Shown piece after piece: positions 11,349-20,847 of a stretch of 64,000 bases of DNA. The notes beneath the pieces were generated by a model. The model worked only from the letters and a program-made list of their open reading frames with translations. It was not told where the DNA came from and made no database searches. The DNA is from Dactylorhiza incarnata (lineage: Eukaryota; Streptophyta; Magnoliopsida; Asparagales; Orchidaceae). Where the stretch lies: positions 5,165,001-5,229,000 of the forward strand of contig JAWHQI010000028.1 of the NCBI GenBank assembly GCA_033032865.1. Direction: 5' to 3'. Numbering within the stretch: position 1 is the stretch's first letter; every line of letters begins with the position of its first letter. Both the position numbers and the translations under genes were made by a program.

Positions 11349-12004
11349 GTTGCATTAGACTCATATGGTCGATATGAGTGCAACAGAATTTGTTTCGTTC
11401 CAATCTGAGGTCATTTGGTGAAAGTGACCGTTTTGAGCATCGTAGCGCGCCACGACCACGCTATTTTAGTACAGTGAGCATATGAGCTCCGAATCGACTT
11501 CTGTCAGTTGCGTTAGACTCGTATGGTCTATACGAGTGCAACAGAACTCGTTTCGTTCCAATTTGGTGAAAGTGACCATTTTGAGTACAGTAGCGCGCCA
11601 CGATCACGCTATTTTAGTATAACGAGCATACGTGCTCCGAATCGACTTCTGTCAGTTGCATTAGACTCGTATGATCGATACGAGTGCAACATAACTCGTT
11701 TCGTTCCAATCCGAGGTCATTTGGTGAAAGTGACCATTTTGAGTGTCGTAGCGCGTTACAACGACGTTATTTTGGTATAATAGGTATACATGCTCCGAAT
11801 CGATTTCCGTCAGTTGTGTTAAACTCGTATGGTCGATACGAACGCAACAAAACTCGTTTCATTGCAATCCGAGGTCGTCTAGAGAAAACGACTATTTTGG
11901 GTAATATCGTGCGCCGCAACAACGTCATTTTCAAAGGTTAAGCTAGTGTACTCTGAATTGAATTCTGTCAGTTGCATTACTCGTATAGACGATACGAATG
12001 CAAC
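11349..12004 (+). repeat. Five tandem units of about 158 bp with palindrome
   Basis: Each unit contains an inverted repeat of the form GTTGC...ACTCGTAT-N5-ATACGAGT-GCAAC, at 11349-11384, 11507-11542, 11655-11690, 11813-11848 and 11971-12004. Between the palindromes the words GTTTCGTTCCAATC and GCGCGCCACGA recur. Short ORFs across it (11523-11941) are by-products of the repeat. Confidence 0.85.
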
Positions 12005-12849
12005 AAAATTCGTTTCGCTCGATTCCGACGTCGTTTAGTCAAGTAAATAAAAATAAACGTTCGTAAAATTATAAGAATCTCGAGATACGTAAACGCTTGA
12101 TTTCAACCCCGTCACATCAATATTGACTCGACGTTCGACGACTCAGACCCATGTTGACCTTGACCCACATGGGGGACCCACTTAGGGTTGACTTTGGTCA
12201 AATCCTCTTAAAAGAGGTGATTTTGAGCTTTAAACTCTCCCCATTCATCTCCCACTCACCAAACATAAAACCAACCAAGCCCACCATGAGATCACCTATT
12301 GCCTTAATGGGCTCTGGATTTTGGTGCCCTAATGGCTGAGACACCAAAGCAAAAGGGGGGAGCCCAAGCCCAAGTCTTCTCTTCCCTTTTCGTTTTTCCC
12401 TTACCCAAGCCCAAGCACAACCATCAAGATGATGCCACTTGGATGTACTTGCCTTCTGGATGCTTGCCAGCTGCCTCACAAGAGGAAGTAAAAACCATCC
12501 TCAAGAGGATAGTCCCACACCGTGGAAGAAGGGGAGGGGTGGCTCCTCTAAGCCTATATATAGATCCTCCCCTCCCTCCAAAGCCCACACACCCTCTCCC
12601 CCATCTCAGTCGAGCCCAAGCCACCCACTGCCGGAGCTCCACCTCGCCGGAATCCTCCCACCCGAGCTCCACCACCCTCCACCACCACTAATGGTGAATT
12701 TCGCCGAGGACCTCCGGCGACCTCGAAACAACGCGGGATCATCTCCTCTCATTCCTCCCTAACGTTCGGACGTCTCGCATGTGATCTCCGGCGACCGGAG
12801 CGCCGCCGCCGTCCTCCCTCTCCTCCGTCTCTTTTCTTATAAAAATTAA

Positions 12850-12895
12850 CTCCGGCGGTGGCCGGCGGCGGCAGGCCGCCGGACCACCGCCGGAG
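12850..12895. other. 19-bp GC-only hairpin in L3
   Basis: Outer arms CTCCGGCGGTGG/CCACCGCCGGAG (12 bp) stack on inner arms CCGGCGG/CCGCCGG (7 bp) with one bulged A and a 7-nt loop. It lies about 300 bp downstream of the TATA-like CTATATATAG, the position held by the GC hairpin in the other giant LTRs. Confidence 0.85.
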
Positions 12896-14135
12896 GGAGC
12901 GCCCGCCCCTGCATAGTCGGCCGGGGGTGGAGCCATGGCCGGCCGGCGACCGGACGGCGGCGGTGAAGGCCCGCAAGGGCGGCGGTGAAGGCCCGCAAGG
13001 GCGGCGGTGGTGCATGCGTACAGAAATAAAATTCTGTCTAAAAATTTAATAAAATTTAATAATTTAATATATTATCATATTAGAATTTTCTGGACCTTAT
13101 AGAAAGACTAAATGCAAAAACTTTGAACATGAAAGTTGCTCATTTTGGAAAGGGGGAACTGCAGTAAAAATTTCATAATTTTTGGAGGAGGATAAGTATT
13201 TTTAGAAATTAAAATACATCAAATATTTTGGTTTTTGAATTATCAGAGGGCCTTAATAGTGATGGAAAATTCTGATAAAATTTGGGAAGCTTCCTAATAC
13301 TGATTTACACCTGCTAGAATTATTTAAGCATTTTTGGAAGAGATTTACTATTTTTAGAGTGATAAAACCTTTGTTTTTAATTATTTAAGAAATAGCCACT
13401 CTATCAAAATCTCTCCAAATTATGGGAAGCTTTGGGGGTTGGATCACACCATCTGAAAAAGTTTGGTTAAATTTTAAAGTACTCTTGCTATATTTGGGAA
13501 TTTATTTGGCGATTATAAGAGCCTAAATAAATTAGCAAAGACCACTTATACCTCAAAAAGTCTTGCAAATTTTATAATAGCTCTTTATGGATGTTATTAG
13601 CCTAGGATAAAAAAATTGGATGGTCATCGGATATGGGCTTCTGTTCTAATGAACTTAAAATGAAATAATAACTCAACAAGCTGCGATTATAATAATGCTC
13701 GGACATTGAATCGCCTCTTTTGAGGTTTTAAGAAAATCATAATATCGTTCCTCAGTCCGCTTAAGCCATGCTTAAAGGTTGTAATAAAAACCCAAGGTCG
13801 GACGATAACAAAAGGCCAAATTTGGAAAAGAAGCTCCTATGAACAGAAAAAGAACATAACTTTCCTCCTAAGAACGGAGATGGAACTGAAGCCTCCTGAT
13901 TATGGAGTGATTGGACTACTAACCTGTTTATTTGTTTATTTCCTACAGTCTCGTACTGGTCCTGCATTTATTGCTTTCAGTTAGTACTTTCAATTACTCC
14001 AGTCCCACACTGGTCCTGCATTTACTGCTTTCAGTTAGTACTTTCTTTTACTCCAGTCTCGTACTGGTCCAGTTCAGTTACTGCACTTTATTTTAGTATT
14101 TCAGTTACTGTACTGTATTTCAGTTTTGCCTATAA

Positions 14136-14880
14136 TTTAGAGTTGGCGTGAAGATGGGGCATTCCTTCAGAGTCAACTCTAAAGAGTGCCGAACTGACCG
14201 CCGCTTGTAGAGCAGAGCGGACAGATCGATGTTTTGGCTTTTCCTTCTATATTGCCTATAAATTTAGAGTTGACGTGAAGACGTGGCATACCTTCAGAGT
14301 CAACTCTAAATAGTGTCGAACTAGCCGCCGCTTGTAGAGCAGAGCGGACCGATCAATGTTTTGGCTTTTCCTTCTGTATTTCCTATAAATTTAGAGTTGA
14401 CGTAAAGACGTGTCATACTTTCAGAGTCAACTCTAAATAGTGTCGAACTGGCCGCCGCTTGTAGAGCAGAGCGGACAGATCGATGTTTTGGCTTTTCCTT
14501 TTGTATTGCCTATAAATTTAGAGTTGACGTGAAGACGTGGCATACTTTCAGAGTCAACTCTAAATAGTGTCGAACTGGCCGCCGCTTGTAGAGCAGAGCG
14601 GACAGATCGATGTTCTGGCTTTTCCTTCTGTATTGCCTATAAATTTAGAGTTGACGTGAAGACGTGTCATACTTTCAGAGTCAACTCTAAATAGTGTCGA
14701 ACTGGCCGCCGCTTGTAGAGCATAGCGGACAGATCGATGTTTTGGCTTTTCCTTCTGTATTGCCTATAAATTTAGAGTTGACGTGAAGACGTGGCATACT
14801 TTCAGAGTCAACTCTAAATAGTGCCGAACTGGCCGCCGCTTGTACAGCAGCGCGGTCGAATCAATGTTTTGAAGTCTATT
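14136..14880 (+). repeat. Six tandem units of 127 bp with two hairpins
   Basis: Units begin at 14136, 14263, 14390, 14517, 14644 and 14771. Each holds TTTAGAGTTGAC...GTCAACTCTAAA (12-bp arms) and a second pairing CCGC...GCGG around CTTGTAGAGCAGA. Confidence 0.9.
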
Positions 14881-14898
14881 CTTGTATTGACAGTAATA

Positions 14899-15062
14899 AA
14901 TATTCCTACGAGAATATATTGAGCCTTTGAGAAAATATTCCTACGGGAATATATTGTGCTTTCGGGGAATATTCCTACGGGAATATATTGAGCCTATGAG
15001 AAAATATTCCTACGGGAATATATTGTGCCTTCAGGGAAGTATTCCTACGGGAATATATTGAG
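14899..15062 (+). repeat. Five tandem units of about 35 bp with hairpin
   Basis: Each unit centres on AATATTCC-TAC-GGGAATATT, spaced 34-35 bp, and linked by TGAGCCT or TGTGCYT words. Confidence 0.85.
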
Positions 15063-15109
15063 CTACTTTACTATATATTGTTGACATAAGAGAGTTAGAA
15101 ATTCTGAGC

Positions 15110-15182
15110 TTAAATGGTCTCAGCGGTTGGGCTTAAATGGTCTCAGCGGTTGGAATAATGGTCTCAGCGGTTGAGATAATGA
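15110..15182 (+). repeat. Short tandem repeat ATGGTCTCAGCGGTTG
   Basis: Three copies with a period of about 21-23 bp. This is the one array in L3 with no clear hairpin. Confidence 0.75.
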
Positions 15183-15344
15183 TCGAACACAAGAATGCAA
15201 TTATGCCTTATGTGGGCAGCTGAGGTTCGATTACCAGCTGGGTTAAAATAGTAGTTCATCTTCTCTCCTCCTACTAAACTACAGGTGGATATATTGTTAA
15301 GCTTTAAGAGAATTCTCTTTTCTCCTCTCATGATGAAATATACT

Positions 15345-15606
15345 TCGAAAAGTAATTCCTACGGGAATGAAATGTTGCCTTCGAGAAGTAATTCCTACGG
15401 GAATGAAATATTGCCTTCGAGAAGAAATTCCTACGGGGATGAAATGTTGCCTTCGAGAAGTAATTCCTACGGGAATGAAATGTTGCCTTCGAGAAGTAAT
15501 TCCTACGGGAATGAAATGTTGCCTTCGAGAAGAAATTCCTACGAGGATGAAATGTTGCCTTCGAGAAGTAATTCCTACGGGAATGAAATGTTGCCTTCGA
15601 GAAGTA
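15345..15606 (+). repeat. Seven tandem units of 36 bp with hairpin
   Basis: ATTCC-TAC-GGGAAT recurs every 36 bp from 15355. Because 36 is a multiple of three and no stop occurs in the unit in three frames, 112-120 residue repetitive ORFs appear on both strands (15285-15705). I do not regard them as genes. Confidence 0.9.
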
Positions 15607-16123
15607 ATAAAATGTGCCTTGGGAGAATGTCGGATGGCCTATGAGTTTTACTCTAAGGCAACCCGCACGACGGACGGTCTGAGAGGGCAACCCGTGCGAA
15701 ACTAATAGAACAACGTGGGTCTGAGACCGTATGCAGGATGATACGGAGTACGTAGGCGGTGGTCGTGGGAAGACTGCCTCGGCCCAATAAGAGTCCAGAT
15801 ATCCCCTCCCTTATAAAGGTTATATTATGTTTGTTTGGTAGTAGGGGTTGGATTCTGTTCGTGGTTCTAATAACTTGTCTTTAGCACAGGTGACAGGTGC
15901 GGATGAGAGACAACACCCATGTGTGGATGAAGCCATGGAGCAGGCTGCGTCAGGTACAAGTTGTTAAGCCGCATCCCTTTTGTTGTGCCCCACCTCACGA
16001 CATCTATATATTGGCAATGAATCCTTGATGGACATGATTTAATGCGGCGGAGGTATGGAAATTACTCATACAGGTCTTGAGTTTAAGGTTTCTGTGATAG
16101 TTAATCTTCCGCTACAATACTAC

Positions 16124-16250
16124 GTCTTCCGCTAAGTGCTATAAAGAGCACTCTTTGATGATGTCTTCCGCTAAGTGCTATAAAGAGCACTCTTTGATGA
16201 TGTCTTCCGCTAAGTGTTATAAAGTGCACTCTTTGATGATGTCTTCCGCT
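16124..16250 (+). repeat. Tandem repeat, 39 bp, with hairpin
   Basis: GTCTTCCGCT recurs at 16124, 16163, 16202 and 16241. The units contain AAGTGCT-ATAAAG-AGCACTCTT, a 6-bp stem. Confidence 0.85.
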
Positions 16251-16451
16251 AGAATACTGTTTCCCTACTCTGTTGATATGTAGTGACTTTCGCTTAACAC
16301 CACCCCTAGGCGTGACAACGGAGTGTTCAAGGAAGGGGGGTTGGAGAAGCTAGTACCTCCACCCTTTGGGATTGCTTCGGCGTCGTGCCGAAAGGGTGGT
16401 GTGCGATAAGATCCCCCGGTCGGACCGCCGATTTGGGAGGGGGGTCTTACA

Positions 16452-16840
16452 TTTTATACCCCTTGCTGTCCTCCGCTTCATTCCTTCCGCTCGGTGCCTA
16501 GGAGTCACCGGGGGAGGGGTGGAGGATTGGCTTAGTCTTTTTGACTAACGGTCGGTGGACCTTATCATTTTAGGGGACTGAGGAGATGCTGCAGCACCAG
16601 AGGCCGGTGTAGATGGAGGCGGGACAATCTAGCACAGGAGCACCAGTCTTAGGATCCGCGAGTGGCATTGTAGTGAGGATTTGATGTATCGGGCAGGAGC
16701 CCTTATTATTACTATCTTTATTTCAGTTACTATATGTGGACCTCTTATATCCTGAGATATTATATTTCATGTGATGTGGACTTGATTTCTATATATTCAA
16801 ATGTATACTTCTCTTTTGTTGTGATCGATATGGCCGGCAG
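16452..16840 (+). repeat. LTR L1, 3' segment, end deleted
   Basis: It resumes L1 after L3. It carries the CCTAGGAGTC box and the TTAGTC hairpin (16532-16548), as in L2 around 9720-9777. Similarity stops at GGCCGGCAG (about 16840). L2 continues there for about 110 bp to its terminus, so the last part of L1 has been lost and no TSD can be seen. Confidence 0.6.
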
Positions 16841-17800
16841 AAATAGGTGAAGTGACTTTAAAAACTATAATGGTATTGGTTGGATCAAAAGAAATATACA
16901 TGTGAGTGCCTGATTGTACCTCATCATGTTCATCTTTTGGCCGAGTAGGGGAGAGGAGATTCATGCCATATTTGAGAGAACTAGATTACTAAGCGCCCTC
17001 CCCCTTAATGTGAGGCCCCCCTTAGCCAATGAATCTTTCTCTGATAGAAGTGTTGTTAGATCATGGATAACAACTTGGACTGTTTGATCAACAAAGAAGT
17101 CATCAATAGAGTGACTTCTAGTATCATCAATTAATCTATTTCCAGTTATCTTGTCAGAATCAAACTCAACATTAGACATTTTGTCCTCATCAAATTGCGA
17201 GATATTTTCATCAGTAATGCTCAGGGATTGATAGACAAAATCTTCATGATGAACAGTCCCAGTATCATCATGACCTTCAGTAATAGCAGCAACATCAACC
17301 TCATTTCTCTGAAGAACTTTTTGTTCACCATCATTTGTATTTTTAGGCAAAACCATAGCCTCATCCTTATTCTCAGCAGCATATGCACCAGAGATCCTTT
17401 CTAACCCTGACAACATCAGACATCTCCCCCTTCTTGTCTTCATTGAAAATAGAAGTCAAGAAATCCATGCTGGCAGGGGAGGATTCAATTAATTTAATTA
17501 GTACCTCAACATAGGTAGATAATTCATGCATGTGAAGCTGAATACCATTAAGTCTCTGATGTAGACTGACAGATAGGTCATTTAGTTGACTAGAGAAAGA
17601 GGAGATCAAGTACTTGGTTAATTTACTGAGCAATGTACTCAACTCAGTAGATGACATACTGGATGTTGGTGAAGGAGATGAACTATAAGGAGGAATAGAT
17701 ACCATATGTGATATAGGAACCTCATGGTGAGCAGGAGACATTGAAGACGGTGGAGAGGTAGAAGAAATATGAATATTAGAATCACGATGAATGGGTATAT
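16841..17800 (-). pseudogene. Sirevirus H env-like gene, C-terminal part
   Basis: Minus-strand frames at 17373-17800 (Ser/Pro-rich, then a helical segment ending MDFLTSIF...KKG) and 16961-17443 (acidic). They match in order the C-terminal half of the env-like genes of S1 and S3, which have KDFLTSL and RSFLTSL at the equivalent place. A frameshift near 17420 separates the two frames. Polypurine words on the minus strand (near 16985-17010 and 17424) are typical of Sirevirus 3' regions. The upstream part of the gene continues at 27534-27796, beyond the S1 insertion. Confidence 0.65.
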
Positions 17801-19131
17801 TGAAAGTGCACAATTAACCTCACTAGAATTCTCTAGAGGGGGGGTGAATAGAGATTTAAAAATTATTTTGTGCAAAGTTAATATATATGTGTATGATCAC
17901 AGATTAGAGCTTCCCACACACCAACAAGAATTAAGCAAGAAAATAAAGTAAATGCAAGAAAATAAATCACAGCACAACACAAGAAAATATAGTGGTTCCC
18001 CAAACTTTGGGTAGTCCACTCTTCTACCCCCTTGGTAGGAATTCACTATCTTGCACTGAGTCTTTTGATAAGGAGACTCCTAGAACCACCCTGAGTCTTT
18101 TGACAAGGAGACTCTTAGAACCAACTGAGTCTTTTGACAAGGAGACTCTTAGAACCAGTACACTGAATTTTTTTGAAGAGAGATTCTAAAAACTCTTTTA
18201 CAATGTTTAAGTAAGAAAAAGAAAGAAGAAAGAAATAAGAACAAGAATGAATCTTCTTCCTAGCAAGAAGATTGGAAGCACAAGAAGTAGTGAATGAAAT
18301 CTCTCTTCTATAGTGAGAAGGAGATTGTAAAAAACTTTTCTCTCTTTTGAGAGAGCTTTCAGAGTTTGCAGTAGAATGGCTTCTGAAGAAGAAGGAGAAG
18401 ATGAAGGCTTTTTCTCTACAGCACACTATCTCTTTTCTCAGCTTTTTCTCTCTATTCTCTTGGGAGCTTTTCCTCTATTTCAAATGTATGTGGTGGATCA
18501 CTCTTCTACATTTTCTGCCGACCTCCTCTTTATTTATAGCTCTGTTAATTCAAAATAATACTATAGGAGGATAATCAATTAGCAGTTAGAGAAATAGAAA
18601 GATGAAAATGTTTCCATAATATTTATTTCTGTAGAAGGAAAGAACCAATTCTGATTTCAAATAATGTCCAAATAAGTTTAATCAAATTAGCCAAGAATCA
18701 GATATAAGGAAAGAATGATTCAGAACGGCTATAAAATATTGATGCTTATTCCATACAAGTCAGATCTACTGAAAGAAGGAAAGAGATCTGACGCATATTT
18801 AAATCTGTCATATAAATCGATGTGCGTCGATTACCATTCGACGTAAGCGTCGAATTCATCCTGGATGGACGTCGAGAGGAGAATAAGGAAGGTGCGTCGA
18901 CTAAGGTGCATCGACTTCTCCATATGCGTCGACTAGAAATCAGAGTAGCGTCGACAACACATACGTCGAAATCTTCCTAAAGTTACTTCGACTTATTCTG
19001 ACGGAAACGTCGACTATATTTCGCCGTTGCGTCGAATACTATTCGACGCATATTTACTTAACCTTGTTTTTCTTTCTTAGAATTCATATTCAACTTAATT
19101 CAAGGGGTTAAGAGAAATCATTTCCCCAACA
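17801..19131 (-). repeat. S1 3' LTR
   Basis: 1,331 bp. Three near-tandem copies of GAGTCTYYTGAYAAGGAGACT lie at 18055-18155. The cluster of CGTCGA half-sites at 18820-19060 includes full CGTCGA-N7-TCGACG sites at 18826-18844 and 19030-19048. Apparent ORFs at 17992-18574 occur equally in the 5' LTR and are not genes. Confidence 0.92.
18820..19060. promoter_or_regulatory. CGTCGA-N7-TCGACG cluster, S1 LTR
   Basis: About a dozen CGTCGA or TCGACG half-sites lie in 240 bp. The complete sites have 6-8 bp arms and exactly 7 nt between them. The same cluster is in the 5' LTR (27210-27460). Whether it acts as DNA (binding site) or RNA (7-nt-loop hairpin) is not shown. Confidence 0.75.
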
Positions 19132-19141
19132 ATCTCCCCCT
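19132..19141 (-). promoter_or_regulatory. S1 polypurine tract
   Basis: AGGGGGAGAT directly abuts the 3' LTR on the minus strand, the plus-strand DNA primer site. Further polypurine words lie upstream near 19446, 19476, 19846 and 20149, the multiple-PPT habit described for Sireviruses. Confidence 0.85.
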
Positions 19142-19354
19142 ATTTGTCTTAACCCTACTTAGAGAGAAATTGTAGTAGCATAAAATCAATCAGCACAGCA
19201 TTTGTATAGAAAAGAAATATGTCATGCAATCAAAAGGGAAGTTTGGAAGAAGAGATCATATAAACAAATTTTCCAGAATCATATAAACAGATCTCATGTT
19301 CATTCCAATTAGTACTTAACTATAGGGTAAAATATATCAGCATGGTTTCAAATA

Positions 19355-20396
19355 TTATTCAGGAGGGGTAGGAGGAGTCTTTCTTTTTCTCTTGAATACT
19401 AAGGTCTTTGGAGAAGTGAGTTGCTCCTTTTCTATAACAGGTGGTCCACTCAGCTCCCCCTGAGTCACAGCAGTAAGCTCCCCCTGAGATGGAACTTTTT
19501 TTAAGCCTTCTGCTCCTTCTTCAGTTGCTCTTCCATCTCCAGTTGTAACTACATCTGCCTCCTGAGCTCTTTCTTCAGCTATCACAGTTTCTGGCTCTCT
19601 CTCAATAACAACTTCAGCAATAATAGCATCTGGCTCTTCTTGAGTCTCAGCTGCTTCCTCACATTCAGTCACCTTTTCAGCCACAGCCTCTTTTACTGCT
19701 TCATTCTCTACTCTACTTGCTTCAACTGCTTGTTGTTCAGCTTCTCTTGCAATAGAGAGTACATCTGTTGTTGTATGTAGCAGAGGTATTACTTCAACAG
19801 ATTTTTGACTGGAGGGGTGCTCTTTATCAAATTTCTCCCCCTTCTTGACCTTCTTAGCCAAGGAGGTTAAGAAAGATCTAGTCACTTTGGAGGAAGAGAC
19901 AGAGGACTTCAAGCTCTGCACAGAGGCATTTACCCCTTCTATTTGGGTTTGCATGTGCATGATAGAGGAGTGAAGTTGGGAGCAGTGCTCATCCAGCATT
20001 CCCTGAAATATTTGGGTTGCTGACTGAATACACTTGGTAATGAGAGTGGCAGTGGATGGAGATGGGTCTAGTGGTGTTGGAGTGAAGAGATTTAAACCTG
20101 AGCTTTTAGTTGAGATCAAAAACCTGGCAAGAGGGGTTTCTGGAGCAACTCTCCCCCTGGTTTATATCTTTCAGGAAGGATGTAAACCTTTGTGGCGACA
20201 GAGGTTCCTCTTGAAGAAGAAGATGAAGCCCAGGAAGAGAGGCAGACAGGGTGGCCAATTTGGCTTCACAGGAGGTGATCATATTGGCACATTCATTTGA
20301 GAAGTTTGTTAATCGTGTCTGGAAGTCATTGAGAAGATTTTCCAGAGCATCGTTCATTGCTTTGATAAGGTCAGTTTGAACAGGAGTAGGCGCCAT
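19355..20396 (-). pseudogene. S1 env-like region (coiled coil)
   Basis: Two overlapping minus-strand frames form this region: 20106-20396 (start chosen at MAPTPV, 96 residues) and 19355-20119 (254 residues). Their overlap suggests a frameshift around 20110. The first part has long helices (DALENLLNDFQTRL). The second has RSFLTSLAKKVKKGEK, followed by a long Glu/Ala-rich acidic stretch and a basic end (VFKRKRK). The placement between RNase H and the PPT is that of the Sirevirus env-like gene. I see no convincing signal peptide or membrane segment, so 'env-like' is positional only. Unlike S3 and H, it lacks the upstream domain with PPGKR and LKKK-INW motifs. Two in-frame polypurine words encode QGEL. 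Confidence 0.6.
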
Positions 20397-20579
20397 TGAT
20401 GCAGGAAGAGAGAGAGGTAGAAGACGCAGTTTTGGCGGGTCCAGAGAGGTATTTGTTATGAAATAAGAAGTACTGTTTAAAGAAGATGAAATGTCGAGAA
20501 AGGAAACAGAAATCAAGGTAATCCAGTCGTAAAAGAAAAGGAAGTAAGGATTTGATTCCAATTTTAACCAGAAGTCGAC

Positions 20580-20800
20580 ATTACGTCGAATTGATGTCAA
20601 CGTATGCGTCGATATGTAGTCGGCGTTCCGTGAAGGTTTTGTCAGTCTAAAGATTTGTCGACGTGGTCATAGACTTGCGTCGATAAGAAGTCGACGGTAT
20701 GTTGATAGTGGATCGGCGTAACTTTAACTGAAAGAAATCAGAACCAGCGTCGAGGTCTTCTCGACGGTACGTCGATATTAATTCGACGCATCTCCAGGAA
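20580..20800. promoter_or_regulatory. CGTCGA-N7-TCGACG cluster between pol and env-like
   Basis: Six or more imperfect to perfect sites lie here (for example near 20588, 20608, 20672, 20700 and 20771), all with a 7-nt spacer. Some have one changed base in an arm (TCAACG, TCGGCG). Confidence 0.7.
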
Positions 20801-20847
20801 ACTTTCTTAGATATTCTGATGTCTTTAGATTTCCCTAACAATGAGGT

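Larger units (their letters stand above)
11112..16451 (+). mobile_element. Solo giant LTR L3 (Ty3/gypsy-type)
   Basis: It runs from TGTAACATCC to GGGTCTTACA, 5,340 bp, with a perfect duplication TTTTA (11107-11111 and 16452-16456), inside L1. It has no internal domain, so it is a solo LTR. It belongs to a family related to but distinct from L1, L2 and L4. Hairpins sit at both ends (CCGACT/AGTCGG at 11121-11146, GGTTCA-GT-TGAACC at 11145-11158, TAAGATCCCCC near 16407 pairing with the last bases). Between them lie six tandem arrays, at least five of them built around an inverted repeat. A TATA-like CTATATATAG lies near 12552. Confidence 0.85.

Noticed and set aside
12198..13049. Overlapping ORFs on both strands around 12.2-13.0 kb
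   Set aside because: All six frames are long because the segment is GC-rich; no recognisable protein, and it is an LTR leader region.
15285..15705. Repetitive 112-120 residue ORFs on both strands
   Set aside because: They come from a 36-bp tandem repeat open in several frames. No domain and no start context; a by-product of period divisible by three.
16451..16452. TCTTACA at 16445-16451 as the end of outer LTR L1
   Set aside because: The TTTTA duplication at 11107-11111 and 16452-16456 shows that it ends the inner LTR L3; L1 resumes at 16452.
17992..18574. ORFs repeated at 26394-26960
   Set aside because: They are in the S1 LTRs, identical in both copies, and composed of GAGTCT repeats and leader sequence.
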